Positions 7,434-17,461 of a stretch of 64,000 nucleotides of DNA are shown in pieces. The stretch's first letter is position 1. Every line of letters starts with the position of its first letter. The stretch is from assembly GCA_040380855.1 (NCBI GenBank), contig JBEIIG010000010.1, forward strand, positions 10,858 to 74,857, in the 5' to 3' direction. A program made the translations under genes and the position numbers. The DNA is from VFMC01 sp040380855. Its GTDB lineage: Bacteria; Actinomycetota; Acidimicrobiia; Acidimicrobiales; Ilumatobacteraceae. The notes below the pieces were generated by a model. The model ran no database searches. It saw only the letters and a list, made by a program, of their open reading frames with translations, and was not told the origin of the DNA.

Positions 7434-8579
7434 ATGGCAGACAGGGATCGCAGCGACCTCGACTTCGTCGAACTGCTGGTGCAGTTCGGCCACGCGCTCC
7501 GCGACGAGGGCCTCGCCATCGGCTCGGGTGATGTGCTGACGTTCTGTCAGGCGACAGCCGAACTGAACCCGGCCGACATGGTCGACGTGTACTGGGCGGG
7601 CCGCACCACGCTGGTCACCCGCCGCGACCACATCCCGCTCTACAACCGGGTGTTCCGCCGCTTCTTCCTCGACGTGGAAGAGGCGCGCGGCGACGAGCGC
7701 AAGCAACTGCTCCAGGCGCCGGCCGAAGGGCAGTCGGTGCTGCAGGTACCCGAGGCCGAACCGGGTGTGCCCGGATCAGGCGACGAGGACGAGGTGCAAC
7801 TCGGCCTGATGGCGTCGAACGCCGAGATCTGGCGCAACAAGTCGTTCGCCGCCTGCACACACGAGGAACTGGCGGCGCTGCGCCGCATCATGGCCCAGGT
7901 GCGGCTCACGCCGCCGCGTCGGCGCACCCGGCGCACCCAGAGCACACGGCAGGGCCGGCACATCGACCCGCGTCGCACGGCCCGCGAGACCATGCGGCTG
8001 CACGGCGAGCCCGGCGACCTGTTCTGGCGGCGTCGCCGGTTGCGCATCCGCCCACTGGTGCTCATCCTCGACGTGTCTGGCTCGATGAGCGACTACTCGC
8101 GCAACCTGCTGCAGTTCGCCTATTCGGCCCTGCGCTCGGCGAGCCGGGTGGAGGTGTTCTGCTTCGGCACGCGCCTCACCCGCATCACGCCTGCACTCAA
8201 TCGGCGGCGGCCCGACGAGGCGCTCGAACACGCTGCCCGCACCGTGTTCGACTGGGACGGCGGCACCCGGATCGGCGACTCACTGCACGAGTTCGTCACC
8301 AAGTGGGGTCGGCGCGGCACCAGTCGAGGAGCCATCGTGGTCATCTGTTCCGACGGTCTCGATCGCGGCGACCCGGGCACGCTCGCCGACGCGATGGAGC
8401 GTTTGGCGCGGCTGAGCCATCGCATCGTGTGGATGAACCCGCACCAGGGTGATGCCGAGGCCTTCCGCGCCAACACGCTGGCGCTGATGGTGGCCGAGCC
8501 GCACATCGACCTGGTGGTGTCGGGCCACAACCTGCGCAGCCTCGAACGCTTCGCCGGACAACTCGCCGACCTGTCGTGA
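7434..8579 (+). CDS. coxE: VWA-domain protein CoxE
   Basis: A 381-residue protein of the CoxE/VWA family. The N-terminal helical part is followed by an Arg-rich linker (PPRRRTRRTQSTRQ) and a C-terminal von Willebrand A domain with MIDAS residues D213-x-S215-x-S217 in LILDVSGSMSD and a later ICSDGLDRGD loop. CoxE partners the CoxD ATPase in assembling the CO dehydrogenase active site. The ATG at 7434 begins 5 bp after the coxD stop, so the two are coupled. Cytoplasmic; no signal peptide. Confidence 0.88.
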   Translation: MADRDRSDLDFVELLVQFGHALRDEGLAIGSGDVLTFCQATAELNPADMVDVYWAGRTTLVTRRDHIPLYNRVFRRFFLDVEEARGDERKQLLQAPAEGQSVLQVPEAEPGVPGSGDEDEVQLGLMASNAEIWRNKSFAACTHEELAALRRIMAQVRLTPPRRRTRRTQSTRQGRHIDPRRTARETMRLHGEPGDLFWRRRRLRIRPLVLILDVSGSMSDYSRNLLQFAYSALRSASRVEVFCFGTRLTRITPALNRRRPDEALEHAARTVFDWDGGTRIGDSLHEFVTKWGRRGTSRGAIVVICSDGLDRGDPGTLADAMERLARLSHRIVWMNPHQGDAEAFRANTLALMVAEPHIDLVVSGHNLRSLERFAGQLADLS

Positions 8580-8655
8580 CCACCGGTCACGGGGGAGCGC
8601 GACGGGTACGGGGCACGAGTCGTCACCCGTCGCCGATGCACGGGAGAATGGTCCG

Positions 8656-8937
8656 GTGAAGTGGAGCGTCTCGCTGTTGGCCGAGGGCGACCGTGTGGTC
8701 GAACTGGCCGAGATCGTCGAGTTGGCCGACGCCGTCGCGCCGCTCAACGGCATCGCCAGCGGAATGGGTACCGCCACCTACGGCGCGCAGATCCTGGTCG
8801 ACGCGGTGTCGGCCGACGAGGCGGTCGACATCGCCGTGCCGTTGTTCGTGCGGGCTGCCGAACAGGCGGGGCTGCCGGCCTGGCCGGTCACCCGCGCCGA
8901 TGTGATCGGCGAAGACGACGACCTCGCGGACGACTGA
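8656..8937 (+). CDS. hypothetical protein (93 aa)
   Basis: A 93-residue protein I do not recognise. It starts MKWSVSLLAEGDRVVELAEIVELADAV and contains ASGMGTATYGAQILVDAVSADEAV, an alternating strand/helix pattern suggesting a small ferredoxin-like fold. A GAGAAT box (8644-8649) ends 6 nt before the GTG start, as expected for a leaderless message. Its TGA shares an A with the ATG of the next gene, so the two form a pair. It follows coxE by 76 bp but has its own promoter-like box, so a link to CO oxidation is uncertain. Confidence 0.7.
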   Translation: MKWSVSLLAEGDRVVELAEIVELADAVAPLNGIASGMGTATYGAQILVDAVSADEAVDIAVPLFVRAAEQAGLPAWPVTRADVIGEDDDLADD

Positions 8938-9371
8938 TGATCCGCCTCGGCTCGCTCGGCGGCTATCCGTTCGAAGGCCCACGAGTGCTGGCCGGCTGGA
9001 ATGCTCCGCCGCGGCCAGGCGTGTTCGCCATCTTGATGCGCGCCCGGCCCGACGCGAAGCCGAACGAATTCGCCGTCATCTTCGTCGGCGCGTCGGAAGA
9101 CCTGAGTCGTGAAGGGTTTCCGTTCAAGCACCGCCACGCGCCGTGCTGGGTGAAGCGCGCCGGCGACCGGTACGCGCTGCACATCTGCTACTACGAGGTG
9201 CCTGGCGGCCTGCCGTCGCACCGCCAGCAGATCGCCAAGGAACTGATCGCCGTGTACCAGCCGGGGTGCAACCCCGACCAGTACGACCAGGCGTGGAAGG
9301 ACGAGTGGATCGGCGAGTACGACGCGCCGACCACCGGCCCGCTCACGACGGGCCGCGATCCGAACGCCTGA
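8937..9371 (+). CDS. hypothetical protein, GIY-YIG-like fold suspected
   Basis: A 144-residue protein that starts MIRLGSLGGYPFEG. The segment PGVFAILM...FAVIFVGASEDLSREGFPFKH resembles the strand pair of GIY-YIG nuclease-like domains, followed by a helix (RQQIAKELIAVYQPGCNPDQYDQAW). Catalytic residues of active GIY-YIG nucleases are not clearly conserved, so it may be a non-nuclease relative. It overlaps the preceding 93-residue gene by one base and ends 22 bp from the convergent minus-strand cox arm. Function unknown. Confidence 0.65.
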   Translation: MIRLGSLGGYPFEGPRVLAGWNAPPRPGVFAILMRARPDAKPNEFAVIFVGASEDLSREGFPFKHRHAPCWVKRAGDRYALHICYYEVPGGLPSHRQQIAKELIAVYQPGCNPDQYDQAWKDEWIGEYDAPTTGPLTTGRDPNA

Positions 9372-9392
9372 TCCCGACGGGCGGTCGGCGGG

Positions 9393-9761
9393 TCAGTCGG
9401 CGGGGCGGTAGCCGACGCCCTCGGCGAGGCGCGAGCGGCGGCGACCCATGGCCGGGCGGGCCGGGGCCCGGTGCTCGTCGGCAGGAGCGGGCTCGTAGGT
9501 GGCCCCGGCGACGATGCCTTCACCCATGCCGTACAGCAGCGGCAGCGCACCGGCGACAACCCGGCCGGTGCGGTTGATGCGCTCGACACCCGGGCGGATG
9601 GGCTCGGCGTTGGCCTTGATCTGCCACACCAGCTCGTCGCACTCCTCGAGCTTGCCGGCCACACGCGTGAGCTGCGTGCCGACGATCCAGAGGTAGATGG
9701 CGAGACCCGCGATGAGCAACGCGATGTCGATGACCGTGAAGACGATGAGCGTGGTGTTCAT
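9393..9761 (-). CDS. small single-span membrane protein E of the cox locus
   Basis: A 122-residue protein with one N-terminal membrane segment (TLIVFTVIDIALLIAGLAIYLWIV), then an amphipathic part (LTRVAGKLEECDELVWQI...IRPGVERINRTGRVVAGALPLLYGMGEG) and a basic, proline-rich tail. It is the last of five tandem small membrane protein genes. Its ATG overlaps the stop of the preceding one (ATGA). The tail would lie in the cytoplasm if the N-terminus is outside. No family is recognised; its place in the transcription unit after coxG suggests a link to CO dehydrogenase at the membrane. Confidence 0.7.
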   Translation of the reverse strand: MNTTLIVFTVIDIALLIAGLAIYLWIVGTQLTRVAGKLEECDELVWQIKANAEPIRPGVERINRTGRVVAGALPLLYGMGEGIVAGATYEPAPADEHRAPARPAMGRRRSRLAEGVGYRPAD

Positions 9762-10048
9762 GAGCGCACCTTGTCGAGAACGCGGCCGAGGAACAGGTGG
9801 TGCTCGAGGCCTTCGGCGAGGACGGCCTCGACACGTGCTGCCGTCTCGGCGATGAGGGCAGTGTCGGAGGTGTTGGCGGCGGCTTGTTGGAGCGTCGCCT
9901 TGACGAGATCGACGCGCTGTTCGATACGGCGCACGAGCACCACCAGGATCGTCAGCAGCGCGGCGACGGCCAGCACGACGACGAACCCGGCGATGACGGC
10001 GCCCCACCACAGGTTCTCCTGTGTGGACGTGAGAGCGAGCAGTGACAT
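9758..10048 (-). CDS. small single-span membrane protein D of the cox locus
   Basis: A 96-residue protein: short N-terminal peptide, membrane span (WGAVIAGFVVVLAVAALLTILVVLV), RR stop-transfer, then a long soluble helix rich in Ala/Thr/Val (LVKATLQQAAANTSDTALIAETAARVEAVLAEGLEHHL). It begins 1 bp after the stop of the preceding gene with GGAGG as ribosome site, and its stop overlaps the next start. It resembles its four neighbours in plan, suggesting paralogy or a hetero-oligomer. Function unknown. Confidence 0.7.
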   Translation of the reverse strand: MSLLALTSTQENLWWGAVIAGFVVVLAVAALLTILVVLVRRIEQRVDLVKATLQQAAANTSDTALIAETAARVEAVLAEGLEHHLFLGRVLDKVRS

Positions 10049-10049
10049 G

Positions 10050-10310
10050 TCAGCCTCCCAGCCGCTTGCGGCCGCGCTCGAGACCGGCGGTGATGCGTTC
10101 CGCCGAGTCGATGGTGGTGGTGAGTTCTTTCAACGATGCGGTGTTGGTGGCGGCGGCCGTGAGGCCGTCGTTGATACCGACGGCGTCGTCGCCGATCTTC
10201 TTGGCGAGCACGAGGATGGGCACGACGAGGGCCACCACGACCAGCACCACGACGATGCCGATCGTGTAGCCGATCGCGAAGCCCGAATCGGTGGCAGCGA
10301 ACAGGTTCAT
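10050..10310 (-). CDS. small single-span membrane protein C of the cox locus
   Basis: An 86-residue protein with a membrane span (IGYTIGIVVVLVVVALVVPILVL), a KK boundary and an amphipathic cytoplasmic helix (INDGLTAAATNTASLKELTTTIDSAERITAGL) ending in RGRKRLGG. An AGGGGG ribosome site precedes the ATG; the gap to the preceding gene is 11 bp. Third of five consecutive genes of the same design. No recognised family. Confidence 0.7.
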   Translation of the reverse strand: MNLFAATDSGFAIGYTIGIVVVLVVVALVVPILVLAKKIGDDAVGINDGLTAAATNTASLKELTTTIDSAERITAGLERGRKRLGG

Positions 10311-10321
10311 CGTGGCCCCCT

Positions 10322-10549
10322 TCAGATCGAGTCGCAGAAGTCGCGGACGGGTTGCAGGCTGGCGTTCACCGAGGGCAGCGCCGTGGGCACGGTGCTGGTC
10401 TTGTCGGCGATCACCTGAGCACCGGCCACCACCTTGCCGAGCGTGGCGTGGACGGCGCGGAGGTGCAGGATCACCCGGAGCAGTCCGAGTGCGGCGGCCG
10501 CGATGATCAGCGTGGCGATCACCAGGGTCACCCAAGCAGCGTCAGTCAT
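10322..10549 (-). CDS. small single-span membrane protein B of the cox locus
   Basis: A 75-residue protein: membrane span (WVTLVIATLIIAAAALGLLRVIL) then HLRAVHATLGKVVAGAQVIADKTSTVP and an ending with PVRDFCDSI. A strong AAGGAGAT ribosome site precedes the ATG. It sits 13 bp after protein A and 11 bp before protein C. Same topology as its neighbours; function unknown. Confidence 0.7.
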   Translation of the reverse strand: MTDAAWVTLVIATLIIAAAALGLLRVILHLRAVHATLGKVVAGAQVIADKTSTVPTALPSVNASLQPVRDFCDSI

Positions 10550-10562
10550 CAGGATCTCCTTT

Positions 10563-10817
10563 TCAGCCCAGCAACTTGCTGACAGGGCCGGCATAGCGGA
10601 CGGCGCCGTTGGCGACGTCGGCGATGGTCTGGTCGGTCGTTGCCAACAGGTCGGGCGTGTCGTCGAGCTCGCCGATGATGGCAACGCCACCGGCGAGGAT
10701 GTGGTCGCTCGCGCCGCGGATGCGTTCGAGCGCGGCCAACACCCGGTTGAGCAGTGCCACCAACACCGGCACCACCACGATCAGCAGAATCAGGTTCCCC
10801 AGTCCCCAGAGCGTCAC
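10563..10817 (-). CDS. small single-span membrane protein A of the cox locus
   Basis: An 84-residue protein that starts MTLWGLGNLILLIVVVP, with one membrane span (about 4-25), then a helix with ERIRGASDHILAGGVAIIGELDDT and a C-terminal TTDQTIADVANGAVRYAGP. It begins 44 bp after coxG with a GGGAG ribosome site and is the first of five similar genes that run to 9393. Family unknown; a membrane scaffold or anchor for the CO dehydrogenase/CoxG machinery is one possibility. Confidence 0.7.
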   Translation of the reverse strand: MTLWGLGNLILLIVVVPVLVALLNRVLAALERIRGASDHILAGGVAIIGELDDTPDLLATTDQTIADVANGAVRYAGPVSKLLG

Positions 10818-10861
10818 ATCGTCTCCCTTCGATTTCGTCGTTGTCGTTCAGGTGCAACCGG

Positions 10862-11446
10862 TCAGCTGGTGCTGGGCCGGTAGGGCAGGAAGAAGCGGCG
10901 GAACACACGCGCCAACGCCATGCGCACGGCGCGCAGACCGATCGCCAGACCGCTCGCCGGCTTCACCGTGGCCACCGAATCGGCCGACCGGCCCTGCTTG
11001 ATGGCCTCGAGGCGGTTCTGCATGTTGGTGGCGAAATCGGCCATCAGCACCGAGGTGACGTCGGCCACCAGGCCACGGCCGTACTGGGCGGCAGCGCCCG
11101 ACAGCTGCAGGTCTTGGGTGACATCGACCTTGGTGCCCCGCGCCGTCGGGTTCAGTTTGGCGGTGAGCATCAACGCCGCCTGGCCGCGGCCCTTCTGGTC
11201 GGCGCCGGCGGCATCGACCACGATGCGCTTGCCCGACTGGTCGCGCTCGACGATCGTCGCTTTCCCGCTGAACTCGAGCTTCACCGGCCCGAGTCGGATG
11301 AGCACGTTGCCCAGGTAGGTGTCGTCGCCGGTCTGATCGGTGAGCTCCGCGCCGGGCAGGCACTTGGCCACCGACGGGATGTCGCCGAAGAACGTCCAGA
11401 CGTCGTCGACCGGCTGATCGACTTCGAAGTCAGTCGTGATGAGCAT
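10862..11446 (-). CDS. coxG: CoxG, SRPBCC-fold CO dehydrogenase membrane/quinone partner
   Basis: A 194-residue protein. Residues 1-150 are the CoxG/SRPBCC domain (VDDVWTFFGDIPSVAKCLPGAEL, then GPVKLEFSGKATI and TQDLQLSGAAAQYGRGL), and a C-terminal extension ends in basic/aromatic FRRFFLPYR. CoxG recruits CO dehydrogenase to the membrane and is reported to handle menaquinone as electron acceptor. A GGAGGA ribosome site precedes the ATG. The start lies 17 bp inside the end of the XdhC-YHS gene, so they are coupled. Five tiny membrane proteins follow. Confidence 0.88.
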   Translation of the reverse strand: MLITTDFEVDQPVDDVWTFFGDIPSVAKCLPGAELTDQTGDDTYLGNVLIRLGPVKLEFSGKATIVERDQSGKRIVVDAAGADQKGRGQAALMLTAKLNPTARGTKVDVTQDLQLSGAAAQYGRGLVADVTSVLMADFATNMQNRLEAIKQGRSADSVATVKPASGLAIGLRAVRMALARVFRRFFLPYRPSTS

Positions 11447-12433
11447 TGGTCCTCCCGATGGGGATGGTCGTACCGAGATCGATGGCTGCCGCGGTAACCG
11501 GTTCGCCGAGGAAGGCGACCGGATCGTTGGCGAAGGCGTAGCGGCAACCGGGGCAGCAGAAGTAGTAGGTGGTGCCGTCGTGCTCGAACGGGCGGCCACT
11601 GGCATCGGCGCGCACCGTCATACCGCACACGGGGTCGATCGCTTCGGGCGGTGCCGTGAACGTCGCCTCGCCCGGTTCGGGCACCAGCGCGCCGGCGGCG
11701 CGGAGTTGCACCAGTTCGGCAAGCACCGACACGGCCACCTCGCGATGGCTGGTGTGGCCGAGGTCGAGGCCCACCGGCACCCGCACCCGGTCGACGAGGT
11801 CGTCGGCCACGCCCCGGTCGCGCAGGTAGGTGCGCAGCGCGTCGCCGCGCTTGCGCGACGCGACGACACCGAGGAACACGGGCCGAGCCGACACTGCCGC
11901 CTCGACGACTTCCTCGTCGCCGTGGCCCTGGGTGGCCACGACCACCATCGTGCGCCGACCGACGGTGGACGCATCGAAGTCGGGGCCGTCGACCCGCTCG
12001 ACGTTCCAGTCGAGCGCTCCGGCCAACACCTCGAGCGTGTGCGCCATCGGCGAGCGACCCACCACCACGAGATGCGGTGTGGCCTGCACCGGCTCGAGGT
12101 AGATCTGCAGCGCGCCTTCGCTCTGGCACGAGATGGCGATGGCCGTCATGCCGTCGGGCACGTGGCCGAGTTGATCGCTCTGGCCGAGCACCAGCATCCG
12201 CGGGGTGCGGTCGACCAACGCTCGCTGGGCTTCACGAACCAGCACCGGTTCGGCACAGGCACCGCCGATGAATCCGTGGAGTTCGCCGCCCGCCGTCACG
12301 ATGGCGCGCGAGCCGTGCTGGCCCGACGAGGGGCCCTGGCGCCACACCACGGTGGCCATCACGAACTCTTCGCCGAGGCGCGCGAGTTCGACCGCCCGCT
12401 CGACGATGCTCCACCGGTCGGCGCCCTGGTCGC

Positions 12434-12437
<4 letters not shown>
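11430..12437 (-). CDS. XdhC-family maturation protein fused to a YHS domain
   Basis: A 335-residue fusion. Residues 1-65 form the XdhC N-domain (TVVWRQGPSSGQHGSRAIV, FIGGACAEP), 120-250 the Rossmann part (HLVVVGRSPMAHTLEVL, VFLGVVASRKRG), and 266-311 a YHS domain with DPVCGM and YYFCCPGC giving Cys271, Cys294, Cys295 and Cys298. XdhC proteins mature molybdenum hydroxylases; YHS domains are short Cys modules associated with metal binding. In a form I cox operon, whose enzyme has a Mo-Cu centre, the fusion could couple cofactor insertion to copper handling; this is inference. The GTG start overlaps the coxL stop (GTGA). Confidence 0.85.
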
Positions 12438-14818
<2,381 letters not shown>

Positions 14819-14828
14819 GTCGTTCCCC

Positions 14829-15356
14829 TCAGTTCCCGGCCTGGCCGCGCATCTTGGCGGCGGCCCACAGCACGGACTTCACGATGTTCTGATACCCCGT
14901 GCAGCGGCACAGGTTGCCCGACAGCGCCCACCGCACCTCGTCCTCGGTGGGGTCGAGGTTCTCGGCCAGCAGCGCCTTGGCCGCCATCATCATCCCCGGC
15001 GTGCAGTAGCCGCACTGCAGGCCGTGCTCGTCTTTGAACCCCTCCTGGATGGGGTGCAGTTCGCTGGCCGTGGCCAGGCCCTCGACCGTTTCCACCGAGT
15101 GGCCATCGGCCTGCACCGCGAGCATCGTGCAGCTCTTGATCGGGCGGCCGTCGAACAGCACGGTGCACGCACCGCAACTGGTGGTGTCGCAGCCGATGTG
15201 GGTGCCGGTGAGGTGCAGCCCCTGGCGCAGCAGGTGGGCCAGCAACAGGCGGGGTTCGATGTCGGCGGTGCGCTTCTCGCCGTTGACGGTGATGGTGACC
15301 CGGCGCACCGGGACATCGACCGGGGTGGCGGTGACTTCCGAGAACAGACTGCTCAT
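14829..15356 (-). CDS. coxS: carbon monoxide dehydrogenase small (2Fe-2S) subunit
   Basis: A 175-residue iron-sulfur subunit. The plant-type 2Fe-2S cluster is bound by GCDTTSCGACTV plus a distal Cys (SCTML), and the second cluster by CGYCTPGMMM and CRCTGYQNI. It passes electrons from the Mo-Cu site to the FAD of CoxM. The ATG overlaps the coxM stop by one base (TGATG), giving the usual M-S-L order with translational coupling. The N-terminal 18 residues extend beyond the usual family start; an internal start is possible but less well placed. Confidence 0.93.
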   Translation of the reverse strand: MSSLFSEVTATPVDVPVRRVTITVNGEKRTADIEPRLLLAHLLRQGLHLTGTHIGCDTTSCGACTVLFDGRPIKSCTMLAVQADGHSVETVEGLATASELHPIQEGFKDEHGLQCGYCTPGMMMAAKALLAENLDPTEDEVRWALSGNLCRCTGYQNIVKSVLWAAAKMRGQAGN

Positions 15357-16231
15357 CAGGCTGCTTCCTTGTTCGACTGGACGATGCTGTCCAGAATGCG
15401 GACGACGAACGTGTGCACGACATGCCGTTTGTAGGTGGCGCTGCCGCGATGGTCGCTGCGGGGCTGGGCGGCAGCGGCGGCGGCCTCGGCGGCGCGGGTG
15501 ATGCGGTCGCTGCTGAGCGGACCGCCCACGAGCGCAGCCGATGCCTCGGCAGCATCGATGGTGGAGCCACCGACGGCGGCGAGCGAGATACCGCTGCGCA
15601 CGACCGTGCCGCCCGACATCTCGAGGGCGATGGCAACGCTGGCGGTGGCGAAGTCGCCCACCCGGCGCTCGAGCTTCAGGTAGCCGCCGGCACGCACGCC
15701 CTTGGGTGCTGGCACGACCGCCTCGATCGCAAGCTCGTCGTAGGCGAGCACGTTCTGGAACGGGCCCTTCACGAACTCGGCCACCGGGATGGTGCGCTTG
15801 CCCTTCGGACCCTGGGCGACGATCGAGCCGCCGAGCGCCAGCAGCGTGGCCGCCCAGTCGCCCTGCGGGTCGGCGTGGCAGACCGAGCCGACGAACGTGC
15901 CGCGGCTGCGCACGATCGGGTCGGCCACCAGCGGTGCCGCTGCGGCGAGGGTGGGCTGCGTGGCGGCGATGAGGCTGGAGCGCTCGAGGTCGCCGTGGCG
16001 TGCCAGGGCGCCGATGCGCAACGTGCCGTCGGCGTCGTTGCGGATGTAGTCGAGGCCAGGGATGTTGTTGATGTCGACGAGCATCGCCGGTGAGGCGAAG
16101 CGCAGCTTCATCATCGGCACCAGGCTCTGGCCGCCGGCCAGCACCTTCGCCTCGCCATCACCGCGGTGCAGCAGATCGATGGCTTCCTCGATCGTCCGCG
16201 GTGCCTCGTACTCGAATCGTGACGGGTACAT
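15356..16231 (-). CDS. coxM: carbon monoxide dehydrogenase medium (FAD) subunit
   Basis: A 291-residue FAD subunit of the molybdenum hydroxylase family. The two FAD loops are visible: AGGQSL at 32-37, and TFVGSVCHADPQGDW near 110. The second loop departs from the common TIGG pattern. The C-terminal domain (YLKLERRVGDFATASVA) is typical. It oxidises the CoxS clusters and delivers electrons to the quinone pool, likely with CoxG. AGAGGAGA lies 7 nt before the ATG. A 79-residue gene ends 26 bp upstream on the same strand. Confidence 0.93.
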   Translation of the reverse strand: MYPSRFEYEAPRTIEEAIDLLHRGDGEAKVLAGGQSLVPMMKLRFASPAMLVDINNIPGLDYIRNDADGTLRIGALARHGDLERSSLIAATQPTLAAAAPLVADPIVRSRGTFVGSVCHADPQGDWAATLLALGGSIVAQGPKGKRTIPVAEFVKGPFQNVLAYDELAIEAVVPAPKGVRAGGYLKLERRVGDFATASVAIALEMSGGTVVRSGISLAAVGGSTIDAAEASAALVGGPLSSDRITRAAEAAAAAAQPRSDHRGSATYKRHVVHTFVVRILDSIVQSNKEAA

Positions 16232-16257
16232 ACGTGGTCTCCTCTGGTACCTCTGGC

Positions 16258-16497
16258 TCAGCCGTTGCCGGCTTGCGGGTCGCGCACCGCCACGGGGAGC
16301 GACTCGGCGTCGGGGTCGGGACGGGGTTCCTGGTGCGGGGGCCACGGGCCCTGCACCGGCTGACTGGCCACCTTCAGGTGGTCGATGATCTGCGGCCAGG
16401 CCCACACCGTCGGGCTCTTGCCCGTCTTCGGTGCGTGCTCGATCAGCTCGTACAGCCGCGGGTTCCCCTTGCTGTGTCCATCCGATTCGATCGGCAT
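16258..16497 (-). CDS. small hypothetical protein, first gene of the cox minus arm
   Basis: A 79-residue protein starting MPIESDGHSKGNPRLYELIEHAPKTG, with WAWPQIIDHLKVASQPVQGPW and a proline/acidic tail. It has an AAGGGG ribosome site, no membrane span, and sits 26 bp upstream of coxM, so it is probably the first cistron of the CO dehydrogenase operon. I do not recognise the family. A small structural or regulatory factor of the enzyme is possible. Confidence 0.65.
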   Translation of the reverse strand: MPIESDGHSKGNPRLYELIEHAPKTGKSPTVWAWPQIIDHLKVASQPVQGPWPPHQEPRPDPDAESLPVAVRDPQAGNG

Positions 16498-16525
16498 GCT
16501 GTGTCCCCTTTCGACAGCTACCCGG

Positions 16526-16555
16526 ATTCGGCCCACGGGCATTGCCGCAGGTCAA
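16526..16555 (-). promoter_or_regulatory. candidate promoter of the coxMSL operon
   Basis: On the minus strand, TTGACC (16555-16550), an 18-nt spacer and CCGAAT (16531-16526) lie about 30 nt upstream of the 79-residue gene. The -10 is weak, so this is tentative. Confidence 0.3.
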
Positions 16556-16622
16556 TGTGGGCGGAACGTAACAGAGGGAAGCGGGACTGTCTTCACCGAA
16601 CGACAATTTCCGACGCGTCGTT

Positions 16623-16628
16623 TAGCGT
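16623..16628 (+). promoter_or_regulatory. -10 box (TAGCGT) of leaderless methyltransferase gene
   Basis: TAGCGT ends 7 nt before the GTG at 16636. The 17 nt from the box to the start codon are nearly identical to those before msrB at 21842-21857. Confidence 0.6.
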
Positions 16629-16635
16629 CGCGCCC

Positions 16636-17451
16636 GTGACGGGTCACGATCGCCTCGGTGCAGCGGAACGGTGGGCACTCGACCTGCAGCAGTGGGGCAT
16701 TCCGGCGCACATCCTCGAGCAGGCGCCGCAGTCGCCATGGATCCATCCCACCGAGAGCTTCCGACCGACGACCGAACCGATGGTCCACACGCCCTCGTAC
16801 CGCCGCGCGCGCGAAGCACTCGACGATGCGTTGCGCCACGGGGGCGACGGCTCGGTGCTCGACGTGGGGTGCGGTGGTGGGCGTGCGTCGCTACCGCTCG
16901 CGCTGCCCGCGCGTCGATTGGTCGGGGTCGATCACCAGCCCGGCATGCTCGAGATGTTCGCTGCCGAGACGGCCGCTCGGGGTATCGCCGCGCAGACCGT
17001 GCTCGGCGACTGGCCCGACGTGGCGGCTTCGGTACCCGTGTGTGATGTGGTCGTGTGCCATCACGTGCTGTTCAATGTGCCCCACCTCGTGCCGTTCGCC
17101 GCAGCCCTCACCGTGCACGCCCGGAGGCGGGTGGTGGTGGAGATCCCGATGCTGCACCCGCTCACCAACCTCACGGCTGCGTGGAAGCGGTTCTGGGACC
17201 TCGACCGGCCGACGGGGCCGACGGCGCTCGATGCAGCATCGGTGCTGCGCGAGACGGGCCTCGACGTGGCGGTGGACGAGTTCGAACTGGCCGACCCGAA
17301 GGCCGGCCCGCGCACGGTCACCGACCGCGACGTCGAACACACACGGGTGCGGCTCTGCCTCACCGCCGATCGCGACCCCGAGATCCGCGAGTTCCTCGAA
17401 CAGTTGCCACGTCCACCCCGGCGGGTGGTCACCCTCTGGTGGCCCGCCTGA
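16636..17451 (+). CDS. SAM-dependent methyltransferase
   Basis: A 271-residue class I methyltransferase with motif I VLDVGCGGGRASLPLAL, motif II LVGVDHQPGMLEMFA, and motif IV region CDVVVCHHVLFNVPHL. The substrate cannot be read. The GTG at 16636 is chosen because a TAGCGT -10 box ends 7 nt before it and no ribosome site is visible. It is transcribed divergently from the cox operon across about 140 bp and converges on the beta-lactamase-fold gene 10 bp downstream. Confidence 0.8.
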   Translation: MTGHDRLGAAERWALDLQQWGIPAHILEQAPQSPWIHPTESFRPTTEPMVHTPSYRRAREALDDALRHGGDGSVLDVGCGGGRASLPLALPARRLVGVDHQPGMLEMFAAETAARGIAAQTVLGDWPDVAASVPVCDVVVCHHVLFNVPHLVPFAAALTVHARRRVVVEIPMLHPLTNLTAAWKRFWDLDRPTGPTALDAASVLRETGLDVAVDEFELADPKAGPRTVTDRDVEHTRVRLCLTADRDPEIREFLEQLPRPPRRVVTLWWPA

Positions 17452-17461
17452 GGCGCTGCCG

